In this document: piece by piece, positions 34,925-44,431 of the stretch | Numbering within the stretch: the first letter of the stretch is position 1 | Layout: each line of letters opens with the position of its first letter | DNA from: Bacteroidota bacterium | GTDB taxonomy: Bacteria > Bacteroidota > Bacteroidia > Sphingobacteriales > Sphingobacteriaceae | NCBI GenBank assembly: GCA_018266915.1 | Contig: JAFDZM010000076.1 | Location: 216,568 to 280,567 of the forward strand | Reading direction: 5' to 3' | Length of the DNA: 64,000 nucleotides | Program-made: the position numbers and the translations under genes | Notes under the pieces: model-generated | What the model saw: only the letters and a program-made list of their open reading frames with translations | Told to the model about the DNA's origin: nothing | Databases searched by the model: none

Positions 34925-36103
34925 ATGAAACGACTGCTGCTGATTCTATTCCTATTGTCCATGATGGCGCCCGAACTTGCCCGGGCACAGGAGACTTTAC
35001 GCACCGGCGCTGACCAGACAGAACTTTATGTGAACTACCTGAAAAATAAGAACATCGGTATGGTGATCAACCAGACATCGGTAATCGGTAAAAACCAGGT
35101 ATCCAGCGTTGATAGCTTATTGAAACTGGGCATTCGCGTAAAAAAAATATTTGGACCGGAACATGGATTTAGAGGAACCGCCAGCAATGGCGCTAAAGTT
35201 GATGATACTGTCGATCCTAAAACAGGTATACCGGCAATTTCTCTATATGGGAAGCACTATAAACCCACTCCTGCCGACCTGGAAGGATTAAACTTAATGA
35301 TATTCGATATTCAAGATGTAGGTGCTCGGTTCTACACCTATCTGTCTACATTGCATTATGTAATGGAAGCTTGTGCCGAAAACCACATCGAGCTGATGAT
35401 TTTGGATCGGCCTAACCCAAATGGTTTTTATGTTGACGGACCTGTACTAGATACAGCGTACCGTTCATTCGTCGGGCTTGATCAGTTACCTATTGTTCAC
35501 GGGCTAACCATTGCTGAATATGCACAGATGATCAATGGCGAAGGTTGGCTGAAAAACCACGTAAAATGCAAACTGAAGATCATAAAAGTAGCGGGTTATA
35601 CACATGATACGCCCTATACTTTGCCAATCAATCCTTCACCAAATTTAAATACACCACGCTCTGTATTACTTTATCCGAGCATTTGTTTGTTTGAAGGAAC
35701 TACTTTGAGTCTTGGTCGGGGTACTTTGGTGCCTTTCCAGGTATTGGGGCATCCTTCGCTTGATAAAAAATTCAGGTTTGCTTTTACACCGATGAGCATT
35801 CCGGGAATGAGTGAAGATCCACCACAAAAAGATAAACTTTGTTTTGGCATCGATCTGCGCGGATATGACGTAAAACAGTTCAGGATCAGCAAAAAAATCG
35901 ATATATTGTGGCTGAAAAAGCTATACGATGCATTCCCTGACAAGGAACACTTTTTCAATGCATATTTTACCAAACTGGCCGGAACAACTGAGCTGAGAAA
36001 ACAGATCGAGGCCGGCAACAGTGAAGAAGAGATACGGAAAAGCTGGGAGCCGGCGCTGAGCAGGTATAAAGAAATGCGCAAGAAGTACCTATTGTATAAT
36101 TAA
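34925..36103 (+). CDS. namZ: DUF1343 exo-beta-N-acetylmuramidase (NamZ family, GH171)
   Basis: The exported enzyme of 392 residues from ATG 34925 has signal peptide MKRLLLILFLLSMMAPELARA. Family segments: GMVINQTSVIGKNQVSSVD, KIFGPEHGFRGTASNGAKVDD, IFDIQDVGARFYTYLSTL, LDRPNPNG, SLGRGTLVPFQ. Tannerella NamZ of this family releases N-acetylmuramic acid from peptidoglycan fragments; the same reaction is inferred here. A longer reading from ATG 34895 would add ten residues before the signal peptide and is less likely. It is divergent from the FtsX-like gene and followed by fmt after 36 bp. Confidence 0.87.
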   Translation: MKRLLLILFLLSMMAPELARAQETLRTGADQTELYVNYLKNKNIGMVINQTSVIGKNQVSSVDSLLKLGIRVKKIFGPEHGFRGTASNGAKVDDTVDPKTGIPAISLYGKHYKPTPADLEGLNLMIFDIQDVGARFYTYLSTLHYVMEACAENHIELMILDRPNPNGFYVDGPVLDTAYRSFVGLDQLPIVHGLTIAEYAQMINGEGWLKNHVKCKLKIIKVAGYTHDTPYTLPINPSPNLNTPRSVLLYPSICLFEGTTLSLGRGTLVPFQVLGHPSLDKKFRFAFTPMSIPGMSEDPPQKDKLCFGIDLRGYDVKQFRISKKIDILWLKKLYDAFPDKEHFFNAYFTKLAGTTELRKQIEAGNSEEEIRKSWEPALSRYKEMRKKYLLYN

Positions 36104-36139
36104 CAGAATCTTACACATCCAGAAAGCATTTTATACCTT

Positions 36140-37057
36140 ATGAGAATTGTTTTTATGGGCACCCCCGAATTTGCTGTAGCATCACTGGATGCGCTTATTC
36201 AATCGGGATCCGATATTGTTGGCGTGGTTACCGCTCCGGATAAGCCTGCAGGCCGCGGTCAGCAATTGAATGAAAGCGCTGTAAAAAAATATGCTGTGGC
36301 GAACGGCCTAAAAGTACTTCAGCCTGTAAAATTGAAAGACGAACAATTTTTGGAGGAGTTGAGTGCTTTACATGCTGATTTGCAGGTAGTAGTAGCTTTC
36401 CGCATGTTGCCAGAAGTGGTCTGGAATATGCCGCATTTGGGTACCATCAATCTGCACGCTTCATTGCTGCCTCAATATCGTGGCGCTGCTCCAATAAATT
36501 GGGTATTGATAAACGGAGAAAAAGAAAGTGGTGTTACCACCTTCTTCCTTAAACAGGAAATAGATACAGGTGATATATTATTTACCGAGAAAGTGACATT
36601 AACTGGCCGTGAAACGGCCGGTGACTTACACGACCGTCTGATGGCCAAGGGTGCCGGCTTGTTAGTTAAAACAGTAAAAGCTGTGGAAAGCGGGCGATAT
36701 ACCGAGAACCCGCAGGAACATTTAACTGAAGGCGTGGAGCTAAAGCATGCACCAAAAATATTTAAGGAAGATTGTAATATAAACTGGAACCAACCGGCAG
36801 AAAAAATATACAATTTCATCAGGGGGCTAAGTCCATACCCAACTGCCTACACCACACTGAACGATAAAATATTGAAAGTATTCGGCGCAGAATATGAGTT
36901 AGCCGACACCGGTGAGCAGTCGGGTGAGTTCTTTTCTGATAACCGCACCTTTCTGAAAGTTTCGGCAACCGATGGTTTTGTTCATTTGACCGATGTTCAG
37001 TTGGAAGGCAAGAAACGCATGGGTATACAGGAGTTTTTGAGGGGTGTGAGGTTGTAA
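36140..37057 (+). CDS. fmt: Methionyl-tRNA formyltransferase
   Basis: The 305-residue enzyme formylates initiator Met-tRNA with 10-formyl-tetrahydrofolate. N-terminal FMGTPEFAVASLDAL, the catalytic region INLHASLLPQYRGAAPINW (Asn-His) and the SGVTTFFL...IDTGDIL segment are diagnostic. The C-terminal tRNA-binding domain (about 205-305) is complete. It follows namZ on the same strand by 36 bp; the two may share a transcript without an obvious functional link. Confidence 0.96.
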   Translation: MRIVFMGTPEFAVASLDALIQSGSDIVGVVTAPDKPAGRGQQLNESAVKKYAVANGLKVLQPVKLKDEQFLEELSALHADLQVVVAFRMLPEVVWNMPHLGTINLHASLLPQYRGAAPINWVLINGEKESGVTTFFLKQEIDTGDILFTEKVTLTGRETAGDLHDRLMAKGAGLLVKTVKAVESGRYTENPQEHLTEGVELKHAPKIFKEDCNINWNQPAEKIYNFIRGLSPYPTAYTTLNDKILKVFGAEYELADTGEQSGEFFSDNRTFLKVSATDGFVHLTDVQLEGKKRMGIQEFLRGVRL

Positions 37058-37207
37058 GTCCTATTAAAGTCAATAACTAATCTTATCAATATTTCAAACT
37101 TTTCTAATGGCTAATGATTTTTACATTTACAGACAGCATTGCGTTCCAGATTTTGTTTTAAGATTCGATACCTCAAAACTATAAATTCTGTAACCTTTGC
37201 TCTTTTT

Positions 37208-37350
37208 CTTAACTTAATGACATTGCTCGTAGAGGTTGCCCTCCGATTGCAAAGTTTTTTACATTGGCTACAGAAGGATAGCTCCTATGGAGCAAAAAAC
37301 AAGCCCTATTAACTTCTACAAAGCGGCAGACCCTATGGGGTATATTTAAC
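37208..37350. repeat. Composite palindromic repeat in a 330-bp gene-free gap
   Basis: The gap 37058-37387 holds no gene. It contains AGCTCCTATGGAGC (37281-37294), CCCTATGGGG near 37332, CCTCCG and CTACAAAGCGG words. GCTCC-NN-TGGAGC also occurs at 6408-6420 and 63863 on, marking the same dispersed family. Confidence 0.6.
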
Positions 37351-37387
37351 CACAGCCTGATTTCTATTATTTTATTCTGAACTTAAG

Positions 37388-37933
37388 TTATTTAAGCAGT
37401 CCGCTTATGCGGTAAGTATCCGTGCCGAGCAGCCGCACGCTTTGTCTTTTTTGGATCAGGTAAAGTGAATCAGGAAAATAGCTTAGTTTTTCGGTGTTCT
37501 CATACAATATATTCTTTGTATGATTAAAGATTACGATCCACTGTAGCTTACCATTCACCGTTTTTACAATTACTCGTTGAGTTTTAAGGCTTGGGTCTTT
37601 GGCTATATAGAGTGTGGTATTTTCCGTATTACTTACATTATAGCTGTTTCGCCAGGCGGGCCTGTTAATGTCCGATTGGGTAAACAAGCTCAGTTCAGTA
37701 CCCCAGTCAGAGATATGTACCTTCTGGGTTTCTGGGATTTGGTTATGGGTCACAGTCTTGGTGACCAACGGATTTTCTTTGGTCAATCGGGCCGAATCGG
37801 CTTCAAAATAGCCTTTGATGTTAAAAAAGGCTTTGGTGTCAGCTGCGGCATTGCTGTCCCGTTTACAGGAAGCAATGCCCAGCAATAATATAAATGAGGA
37901 TATTAAAAGAAGGTGTCTTTTATACCAGTACAT
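37388..37933 (-). CDS. Lipoprotein of unknown function downstream of gpmI
   Basis: The 181-residue product has a lipoprotein signal (LLGIASC, Cys23). The mature domain is mixed alpha/beta with a TTLYIAKDPSLKTQRVIVKTVNGKLQWIVIFNH core. I recognise no family. Its ATG overlaps the end of gpmI by 14 bp, so it is read from the same transcript, although glycolysis and a surface lipoprotein have no clear link. The arrangement may be conserved in relatives, which I cannot test. Confidence 0.75.
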   Translation of the reverse strand: MYWYKRHLLLISSFILLLGIASCKRDSNAAADTKAFFNIKGYFEADSARLTKENPLVTKTVTHNQIPETQKVHISDWGTELSLFTQSDINRPAWRNSYNVSNTENTTLYIAKDPSLKTQRVIVKTVNGKLQWIVIFNHTKNILYENTEKLSYFPDSLYLIQKRQSVRLLGTDTYRISGLLK

Positions 37934-39443
37934 CTCCGGTCATTTCTTTAGGGATCTCCACCCCGATCATTTTCAGGATAGTAGGAGCAATATCACCCAG
38001 CTTGCCGTCTTTTACAGTTTTTACATCGTTGTCAATCACAATACATGGCACCAGGTTGGTAGTATGTGCAGTGTTAGGCGAACCGTCGTCGTTGATCATA
38101 TAATCCGCGTTGCCATGGTCGGCAATGATAATGAATGAATAGCCATTTTTGATGCCGGTTTCCACAACAGCCTGTGTGCAGCGGTCTGCAGTTTCAGCGG
38201 CTTTCACTACCGCTTCAAACACGCCGGTATGGCCCACCATGTCCGTATTAGCAAAATTCAGGATCACTACATCGGGCCAGCCGCTTTCCAGTTCAGGAAT
38301 AATGGCGTCTTTTATTCCTTCAGCGCTCATTTCGGGCTGAAGATCATAAGTGGCTACTTTTGGCGATGGAATCAATAAGCGTTTCTCGTTTTCAAATTCT
38401 TTCTCGCGTCCGCCTGAAAAGAAGAAAGTTACGTGCGGATACTTTTCTGTTTCGGCAATACGGATTTGGTTCTTGCCTGCATCCTGCAATATCTCGCCCA
38501 ACGTTTTGGTCAAATCATCCTTGGTAAATACTACGCGGACATTCTTAAACGTCTCGTCATAAGTAGTCATAGTGATGTAATGCAGATTAAGCGGATGCAT
38601 GTTCTGTTCAGGGAAAGCCTTTTGGGTCAATGCCTGGGTAATTTCACGGCCACGGTCAGTTCTGAAATTAATGCAGATCACCACATCATCATTCTTGATT
38701 ACGGCCAATGGAGCCCCGTTTTCATCAACACGAACAATCGGTTCAACAAATTCGTCGGTAACACCTGCTTCGTATGATTCTTTTACTGCCGCCAGGATAT
38801 TCTGGGTATGCTTCCCTGTTCCGTTAACCAGCAGGTCGTAGGCTTTCTTTACGCGTTCCCAACGGTTATCGCGATCCATTGCAAAATACCTGCCGATGGC
38901 TGATGCCAGTTTTATTGGCGTGTTCTTAATGTGATCTTCTAATTCACCAATAAATTTCACACCAGAGTTTGGATCGGTATCTCGTCCGTCCAAAAAGGCA
39001 TGGATATAAACCTTATTCAGGTCGAACTGCCCTGCCGCATCGCAAAGTCCTTCCAAATGTTTTATATGAGAGTGCACGCCACCATCAGAAACCAGTCCGA
39101 TAAAGTGTACATCTTTATTATTCTGCTTAGCGTATTCAAAAGCTTCCTTAATTACCGGGTTGGTTGGAAATTCGTTATCATCCACTGCTTTGTGAATACG
39201 GCCCAGTTCCTGGTAAACAATACGGCCTGCACCCAGGTTCATGTGGCCAACTTCCGAGTTGCCCATTTGCCCACCAGGTAAGCCTACTGCTGTTCCTGAA
39301 GCTTCCAGTTTTGAATTTGGGTATTTCTGCAGCATCGAATCAAAGAAGGGTGTATTGGCTGCAAGTATCGCGTTTGATTTATCATTACGGCCGTAACCCC
39401 AGCCGTCGAGGATAATTAGTACTACTTTTTTGTTTTTTTCCAC
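37920..39443 (-). CDS. gpmI: 2,3-bisphosphoglycerate-independent phosphoglycerate mutase
   Basis: The 507-residue cytoplasmic enzyme converts 3- to 2-phosphoglycerate through a phosphoserine and two Mn ions. VVLIILDGWGYG provides the first metal Asp, GGQMGNSEVGHMNLGAGR the catalytic Ser (about residue 62), and FIIIADHGNADYM and NTAHTTNLVPCIV the C-terminal metal ligands. GTG 39443 is the start that gives the canonical MEKNKKVVLIILDGWG opening. Length is normal. Confidence 0.96.
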   Translation of the reverse strand: MEKNKKVVLIILDGWGYGRNDKSNAILAANTPFFDSMLQKYPNSKLEASGTAVGLPGGQMGNSEVGHMNLGAGRIVYQELGRIHKAVDDNEFPTNPVIKEAFEYAKQNNKDVHFIGLVSDGGVHSHIKHLEGLCDAAGQFDLNKVYIHAFLDGRDTDPNSGVKFIGELEDHIKNTPIKLASAIGRYFAMDRDNRWERVKKAYDLLVNGTGKHTQNILAAVKESYEAGVTDEFVEPIVRVDENGAPLAVIKNDDVVICINFRTDRGREITQALTQKAFPEQNMHPLNLHYITMTTYDETFKNVRVVFTKDDLTKTLGEILQDAGKNQIRIAETEKYPHVTFFFSGGREKEFENEKRLLIPSPKVATYDLQPEMSAEGIKDAIIPELESGWPDVVILNFANTDMVGHTGVFEAVVKAAETADRCTQAVVETGIKNGYSFIIIADHGNADYMINDDGSPNTAHTTNLVPCIVIDNDVKTVKDGKLGDIAPTILKMIGVEIPKEMTGDVLV

Positions 39444-39538
39444 AATGCAAATATAATGGCAACGTTTTAATATGAGAATGCGTTTAATAGGATTAATTTT
39501 TGGATTGGGCTTATTTCGGATAATTCATTTTAACTGAT

Positions 39539-39934
39539 ATGAAGCTGCTATACCCATATGTTCTCCTCATTCCTTTGCTTTTTACGTTCGCAACTCCCGC
39601 GGATGTCATAGACAGGACTGCCGAATTATTAAAGGACGGGAACACCCGCGAACTTGCCGCAACTTTTTCATCCAGCATCGAAATGACTATTCTTGGCGAG
39701 GATAATGTTTATTCAAATACCCAGGCTGAACAGGCATTAGCCGATTTTTTTAAACGTTGTCAACCGCATTCTGCAAAAGTTTTACATCGTATTACTTCAA
39801 ACGCACACTATCAATATGCCGTGATCATCCTCACTACCTCAAACGGCATTTACCGCACCTGTGTATCGCTGAAAAGTGTGAACGGAAAATTTGAGGTGAA
39901 TGAATTGCGGATAGAGGCTGAAAAAACAAAATAA
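39539..39934 (+). CDS. DUF4783 domain-containing secreted protein
   Basis: The 131-residue exported protein has signal peptide MKLLYPYVLLIPLLFTFATP. The mature part (DVIDRTAELLKDGNTRELAATFSSSIEMTILGEDNVYSNTQAEQALADFF) fits the DUF4783 family, an NTF2-like small fold known from Bacteroidota, where it usually precedes nadC. Function is unknown; no catalytic residue is evident. It ends 41 bp before nadC, a synteny that supports the family call. Confidence 0.85.
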   Translation: MKLLYPYVLLIPLLFTFATPADVIDRTAELLKDGNTRELAATFSSSIEMTILGEDNVYSNTQAEQALADFFKRCQPHSAKVLHRITSNAHYQYAVIILTTSNGIYRTCVSLKSVNGKFEVNELRIEAEKTK

Positions 39935-39975
39935 TCCGCAATTGTTTATACTTTTGGGCCATAAAACTCAAAAGC

Positions 39976-40818
39976 TTGGATAAAGAATATATACACTCCT
40001 TCATAGCCAATGCCTTAGCTGAAGATGTTGGCGATGGCGATCATACCTCACTGGCAACCATTCCTGCCGGAACACAAGGAAAAGCAAAATTACTGGTAAA
40101 AGATACGGGCATACTAGCCGGTGTCGATTTAGCTATCGAAGTATTTAAACAGGTCGATCCTAACCTGAAAGTAAACATATTGTTGCATGACGGAGCCGAA
40201 ATAAAGCCCAAGGATATAGTATTTGAAGTGGAAGGCGATGCACGAAGCATATTGACAGCCGAACGCCTGGTGTTGAACTTCATGCAGCGTATGTCGGGCG
40301 TGGCTACAAAAACTCACGAGATAGTTGAGGCATTAAAGGGAACGAATACTAAAGTTTTGGATACCCGCAAAACCACTCCCGGAATGCGTTATTTCGAAAA
40401 ATGGGCCGTGAAAATAGGAGGAGGGGTCAACCACCGTTTTGGGTTGTTTGATATGATCCTGATCAAAGATAACCACGTAGATTATTCGGGCGGAATTAAA
40501 CAAGCTATCCAGAACACAAAGGATTATCTGCAAAAAACCGGCAAAAAATTAGCAATCGAAATAGAAGTACGCAACCTGGACGAACTGCAACAGGTATTAG
40601 ATGAAGGTGGAATTAATCGCATTTTGCTGGATAACTTCAATTTTGATAATCTTAGGAAGGCAGTAAGCATGATTGATGGTCAATATGAGACCGAAGCATC
40701 GGGAGGAATTACAATAGATAATATCCGTGAGTATGCTGAATGCGGGGTAGATTATATTTCAATGGGTGCTTTGACGCATTCGGTTAGAAGTCTGGATTTG
40801 AGTCTCAAAGCAGTATAA
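39976..40818 (+). CDS. nadC: Nicotinate-nucleotide pyrophosphorylase (carboxylating)
   Basis: The 280-residue enzyme of de novo NAD synthesis makes nicotinate mononucleotide from quinolinate and PRPP. EDVGDGDHTSLATIP, ERLVLNFMQRMSGVAT, LDTRKTTPGMRYFEKWAVKIGGGVNHR (split here by position about 130-157), IEIEVRNLDEL and EASGGITIDNIREYAECGVDYIS are family hallmarks. The start appears to be TTG 39976; no ATG precedes the conserved N-terminus. TACTTTTG at 39949-39956 could be its -7 box. Confidence 0.94.
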   Translation: MDKEYIHSFIANALAEDVGDGDHTSLATIPAGTQGKAKLLVKDTGILAGVDLAIEVFKQVDPNLKVNILLHDGAEIKPKDIVFEVEGDARSILTAERLVLNFMQRMSGVATKTHEIVEALKGTNTKVLDTRKTTPGMRYFEKWAVKIGGGVNHRFGLFDMILIKDNHVDYSGGIKQAIQNTKDYLQKTGKKLAIEIEVRNLDELQQVLDEGGINRILLDNFNFDNLRKAVSMIDGQYETEASGGITIDNIREYAECGVDYISMGALTHSVRSLDLSLKAV

Positions 40819-40903
40819 AATTTTTTAATTGTTGATTGGGATTTTGACAGATATTAACGTGTATGTTAGTTAGTCCGTATCATTTTATTAATATTGTGCA
40901 ACA

Positions 40904-41551
40904 ATGATTAACGAATACACGATTTGGGCGCTCGTTTTAGCTTACCTGTTGGGATCAATCCCGACAGCGGTGTGGATTGGCCGGGCCTTTTACGATATCG
41001 ATGTTCGTGAATACGGCAGCGGTAACGCTGGTGCTACCAATACCTTCCGTGTATTGGGCAAAAAAGCCGGTATACCCGTAATGCTTATCGATATACTCAA
41101 AGGCTTTACTGCAACCAAGCTGGTCGTTTTTATAGGTATCACAACTACAGGCGGCCCTCATTCAGTTTCTTATATCAATCTTGAACTGGCTTTGGGTATT
41201 GCTGCTGTAATGGGCCATTTATTCCCGGTCTTCGCAGGTTTTCGCGGAGGGAAGGGTATTGCAACCCTTTTCGGGATGGTGCTGGCTGTGCATTTGCAGG
41301 CGGCCTTACTTTGCGTGATCGTTTTTATTATTGTACTGCTTGTTACCCGGTACGTGTCGCTTAGTTCCATTATTGCGGGCTTTACCTATCTTATTGGCGT
41401 TACTTTTATTTATCCCCTATATATCCGTTCGGTGATTATTTATGGCATGTGTATATGTGCGCTGATATTGGTTACCCATCAAAAAAATATTGAACGCTTA
41501 TTGAAGGGAAAGGAATCCAAAGTCAATCTCTTCAAGCGAAAGGAGGCCTGA
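40904..41551 (+). CDS. plsY: Glycerol-3-phosphate acyltransferase PlsY
   Basis: This 215-residue inner-membrane enzyme transfers acyl groups from acyl-phosphate to glycerol-3-phosphate, the first step of phospholipid synthesis. Motif 1 is LAYLLGSIPTAVWIG, followed by REYGSGNAGATNTFRVLGKKAG; motif 2 is GHLFPVFAGFRGGKGIAT. Five or so membrane segments are visible. It is followed one base later by the M48 protease gene, and its last codons carry that gene's ribosome binding site. Confidence 0.95.
   Translation: MINEYTIWALVLAYLLGSIPTAVWIGRAFYDIDVREYGSGNAGATNTFRVLGKKAGIPVMLIDILKGFTATKLVVFIGITTTGGPHSVSYINLELALGIAAVMGHLFPVFAGFRGGKGIATLFGMVLAVHLQAALLCVIVFIIVLLVTRYVSLSSIIAGFTYLIGVTFIYPLYIRSVIIYGMCICALILVTHQKNIERLLKGKESKVNLFKRKEA
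41540..41546 (+). promoter_or_regulatory. Strong Shine-Dalgarno site of the M48 gene
   Basis: AAGGAGG ends 6 nt before ATG 41553 and lies within the last codons of plsY. Such a full SD match is uncommon in this window and indicates coupled translation. Confidence 0.6.
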
Positions 41552-41552
41552 A

Positions 41553-42359
41553 ATGGACAAAATAAAGTTTTCATTATTAGTATGTTCTCTGGCGACCCTA
41601 ATTGCCTGCTCTACAGTCCCATTAACAGGACGAAAACAAATTAGCCTGGTTGGTGATAATGAAATCAATACTTCGGCTGCTCAGAGTTACAAGCAACTTT
41701 TGTCTGATCCGAAAACTACTGTAATAACAGGCACCCGCGATGCAGAAAGTGTTAAAAGAGTTGGGAATAGATTATCCGCAGCAATTGAGAATTACCTCAA
41801 ACAAAATGGCTATGGCGATCAATACAGTTTCAACTGGGAATTTAACCTGATCCAAAGTAAAGAGGTAAATGCCTGGTGCATGCCCGGTGGTAAAGTGGCC
41901 GTTTATAGCGGAATATTGCCTATAACAATGGACGACGCCGGGTTAGCGACAGTGATGGGACACGAAATTGGTCACGCCATTGCACGGCATTCGGCAGAAC
42001 GCATATCACAACAAATGGCAGCCCAGGCGGGCGGTGCCTTAGTTGGTGCTGCAGCATCCGATAAATCGCAAACCACACAGGCTATTGTAAATGAACTTTA
42101 TGGTGTTGGCGGCCAATTGGTGTTGTTAAAGTATTCAAGAAATCAGGAATCAGAAGCTGACCGTTTAGGACTAACTTTTATGGCTATGGCCGGTTATGAC
42201 CCCAATTATGCTGTATTATTCTGGCAACGGATGGCTGCACAAAACAAAGGTGGCGCTCCACCAGAATTTTTAAGTACACACCCTGCTGATGAAACGCGAA
42301 TACAGGATATTAAAAATCATATACCTGAAGCGATGAAATATTATCACCCTCATCAATAA
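41553..42359 (+). CDS. M48 family metalloprotease lipoprotein
   Basis: The 268-residue exported zinc protease has lipobox LIACS (Cys19) followed by VPLTGRKQISLVGDNEI, typical of YcaL/LoiP-like M48 proteins. The active site VMGHEIGHAIARH is at about 133-145, with the third ligand in NQESEADRLGL. Such enzymes trim misfolded outer-membrane proteins (family knowledge). It is cotranscribed with plsY. No TPR domain follows, so it is the short form. Confidence 0.92.
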   Translation: MDKIKFSLLVCSLATLIACSTVPLTGRKQISLVGDNEINTSAAQSYKQLLSDPKTTVITGTRDAESVKRVGNRLSAAIENYLKQNGYGDQYSFNWEFNLIQSKEVNAWCMPGGKVAVYSGILPITMDDAGLATVMGHEIGHAIARHSAERISQQMAAQAGGALVGAAASDKSQTTQAIVNELYGVGGQLVLLKYSRNQESEADRLGLTFMAMAGYDPNYAVLFWQRMAAQNKGGAPPEFLSTHPADETRIQDIKNHIPEAMKYYHPHQ

Positions 42360-42369
42360 AATCAGCCAT

Positions 42370-43125
42370 ATGGCTAAACCTCAATTCTTAACCGCAAAAT
42401 GGAATAACCTGATCATGCTGAATTATGAGGTTGATCCGGATATTCTGAAACCGCATATACCGCCGTTTACTGAGCTTGATCTGTGGCAAGGGAAGGCGTT
42501 GGTAAGTATGGTAGGTTTTCTTTTCAGGGATACAAGGGTAAAAGGGATCAAGTGGCCTATGCATGTCAACTTTGAAGAAGTTAACTTACGATTTTACGTA
42601 AAATATTATGACGGAACAGAATATAAACGCGGAGCAGTTTTTATAAGCGAGATCGTTCCTAAAACAATTATTGCCTCCATTGCCAATAACCTGTATAAAG
42701 AGCATTACAGCGCTATGTCGATGAGGCATAGTATTGTTGCTGTTTCCGATGATAGCACTCAATATCTTTACGAGTGGAAATTAAATGGCCGATGGAACCG
42801 CCTGGGCGGTACAGTAAATAATAAACTTGCCCCAATAGCTCCCGGCAGCCAGGAAGAATTCATACTGGAACATTACTGGGGTTATAATAAGATCGGTAAA
42901 GAATTGACCATGGAATACCAGGTGGAACACATCAGCTGGAACGCTGGAACAGTGATCGATCCGATATTTGATGCCGATATCGCTCACTTATATGGAAAAG
43001 AATTTGAGCCTTTTTTAAGCGCGCAGCCTTACTCAGCTTTCTTTGCAGATGGCTCAGATATAATCGTCAGGGGCGGGACGAAAATCCGCTTTGCCCCAAA
43101 ACTTCCAGAATTGCCTGTGCTTTAA
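42370..43125 (+). CDS. DUF2071 (YqjF-like) family protein
   Basis: The 251-residue cytoplasmic protein has features of DUF2071: FLTAKWNNLIMLNYEVDPDILKPHIPP at the N-terminus, then GKALVSMVGFLFRDTRVKGI and NFEEVNLRFYVKYYDG, an acetoacetate-decarboxylase-like fold without known activity. It starts 10 bp after the M48 stop, so plsY, M48 and this gene form one operon. Its last 59 bp overlap the convergent pabB-like gene, and both reading frames look genuine there. Confidence 0.88.
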   Translation: MAKPQFLTAKWNNLIMLNYEVDPDILKPHIPPFTELDLWQGKALVSMVGFLFRDTRVKGIKWPMHVNFEEVNLRFYVKYYDGTEYKRGAVFISEIVPKTIIASIANNLYKEHYSAMSMRHSIVAVSDDSTQYLYEWKLNGRWNRLGGTVNNKLAPIAPGSQEEFILEHYWGYNKIGKELTMEYQVEHISWNAGTVIDPIFDADIAHLYGKEFEPFLSAQPYSAFFADGSDIIVRGGTKIRFAPKLPELPVL

Positions 43126-44353
43126 GCAGGCACTCCTCATATTCCTTTTCCGGTTCAGCATGATAGGTAATGGCGCTACCTACCTGGAAAGATAAATACT
43201 GGTTCGTTGCGTTGTAAAGCAGCGTGCGGATCACCACATTAAAATCAAAGTCACCATCCGGACTAAAATAACCAACGGCTCCAGAGTATATCCCACGTTT
43301 GCTGCGCTCATATTGCTCCATCAATTGCATAGCACTGATCTTTGGCGCGCCTGTCATGCTGCCCATTGGGAAGGTGTTTTTGATCGCTTCAACCGTCGAT
43401 ACATCATCCCTTAGCTCACATACCACCGTCGATATCATTTGATGAACCTGCCGGAAGCTATAAATGCCAAATAATTCTTCTGTAGCCACAGTTCCTGCTT
43501 TGGCAGATTTAGTTAGATCATTCCGCACAAGATCAACGATCATCACATTTTCCTGCAATTCTTTTGGATGACCTTTTAGTTCTTCTTTAGATTGCTCGTC
43601 TAATTGAAAGTCATCATACTTTTTTGATGTCCCTTTGATGGGCTGCGAGATCAGCTTGTTTCCCCGCTTTGCAAGAAAGCGTTCCGGTGATGCAGACAAA
43701 ATATATTTATCCTTAAACTTAAAAAATGCGGAAAAAGGATTAGGCGAAATCTGATTCAGCTTGATAAATACCTGTAACGGATCAATAACTGCATTCTCCG
43801 CAAAAAACTCCTGGCAAAAATTGGTTACATAAATATCTCCCCGACTGATATGTTCTTTGATTTTGATTACGGTATCGATGTATTCTTGTTTATCGAAACG
43901 GGAGTCTAAGTTTATGGGATGATTTACCTTATCATCTGAAATAGATTGGGTATTAATCTCATTTAACAATCGCTCCGGATTATCCGAAATAATTTCAAGC
44001 TGACCATCTTTTATGACCAGCAAATGCTTTGGAGCAAAGAAATACAGATTGGGGAATTGAAGGTAATCGGGATTGTTAGACTTTAGCTTTTCAATCTCAT
44101 TTTTCAGATCATAAGTTAAAAATCCTGTAATCCAGCCGGGATTTTTAGACCGAAAATTTTCAAGAGCGTCAAAAGAAGAAGTAGTAGATGTTGTGATCAG
44201 CTCCTGCTTAACTCCAATCGCTAATAGCAGATCAAATTTGGAATACTGATCGCCGAAGTTGTTGGAATCCAGGTAACAAAAGACATCATAAGATGATGCC
44301 CATTGCAGGGCTTTTTGTTTGAAAAGTTCGGGATTGGTTACCGGAATTATCAC
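43067..44353 (-). CDS. pabB: Aminodeoxychorismate synthase component I-like (anthranilate/para-aminobenzoate synthase family)
   Basis: The 428-residue chorismate-utilising enzyme has ISRGDIYVTNFCQEFFA, then ILSASPERFLAKRGNKLISQPIKGTS (positions about 217-243), MIVDLVRNDLTK, and the catalytic FPMGSMTGAPKISAMQL, all hallmarks of the family. The short N-terminal domain and lone occurrence without trpE partners favour PabB over TrpE. A class IV aminotransferase at 56306 could be the PabC partner. The start codon is GTG 44353. It lies downstream of purA, separated by a hairpin. Confidence 0.85.
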   Translation of the reverse strand: MIIPVTNPELFKQKALQWASSYDVFCYLDSNNFGDQYSKFDLLLAIGVKQELITTSTTSSFDALENFRSKNPGWITGFLTYDLKNEIEKLKSNNPDYLQFPNLYFFAPKHLLVIKDGQLEIISDNPERLLNEINTQSISDDKVNHPINLDSRFDKQEYIDTVIKIKEHISRGDIYVTNFCQEFFAENAVIDPLQVFIKLNQISPNPFSAFFKFKDKYILSASPERFLAKRGNKLISQPIKGTSKKYDDFQLDEQSKEELKGHPKELQENVMIVDLVRNDLTKSAKAGTVATEELFGIYSFRQVHQMISTVVCELRDDVSTVEAIKNTFPMGSMTGAPKISAMQLMEQYERSKRGIYSGAVGYFSPDGDFDFNVVIRTLLYNATNQYLSFQVGSAITYHAEPEKEYEECLLKAQAILEVLGQSGFSSRP

Positions 44354-44371
44354 GGTGTAAAAGTAATCAAG

Positions 44372-44408
44372 TAAAATGAAAAGGCTCCCTGCATTGCAAA
44401 GAGCCTTC
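44372..44408 (-). terminator. Hairpin between purA and pabB
   Basis: Read on the minus strand, AAGGCTC pairs with GAGCCTT around a 13-nt loop and is followed by a T-rich tract. It probably ends the purA transcript. Confidence 0.55.
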
Positions 44409-44431
44409 GTATGATTTTCGTAAAATTGATC

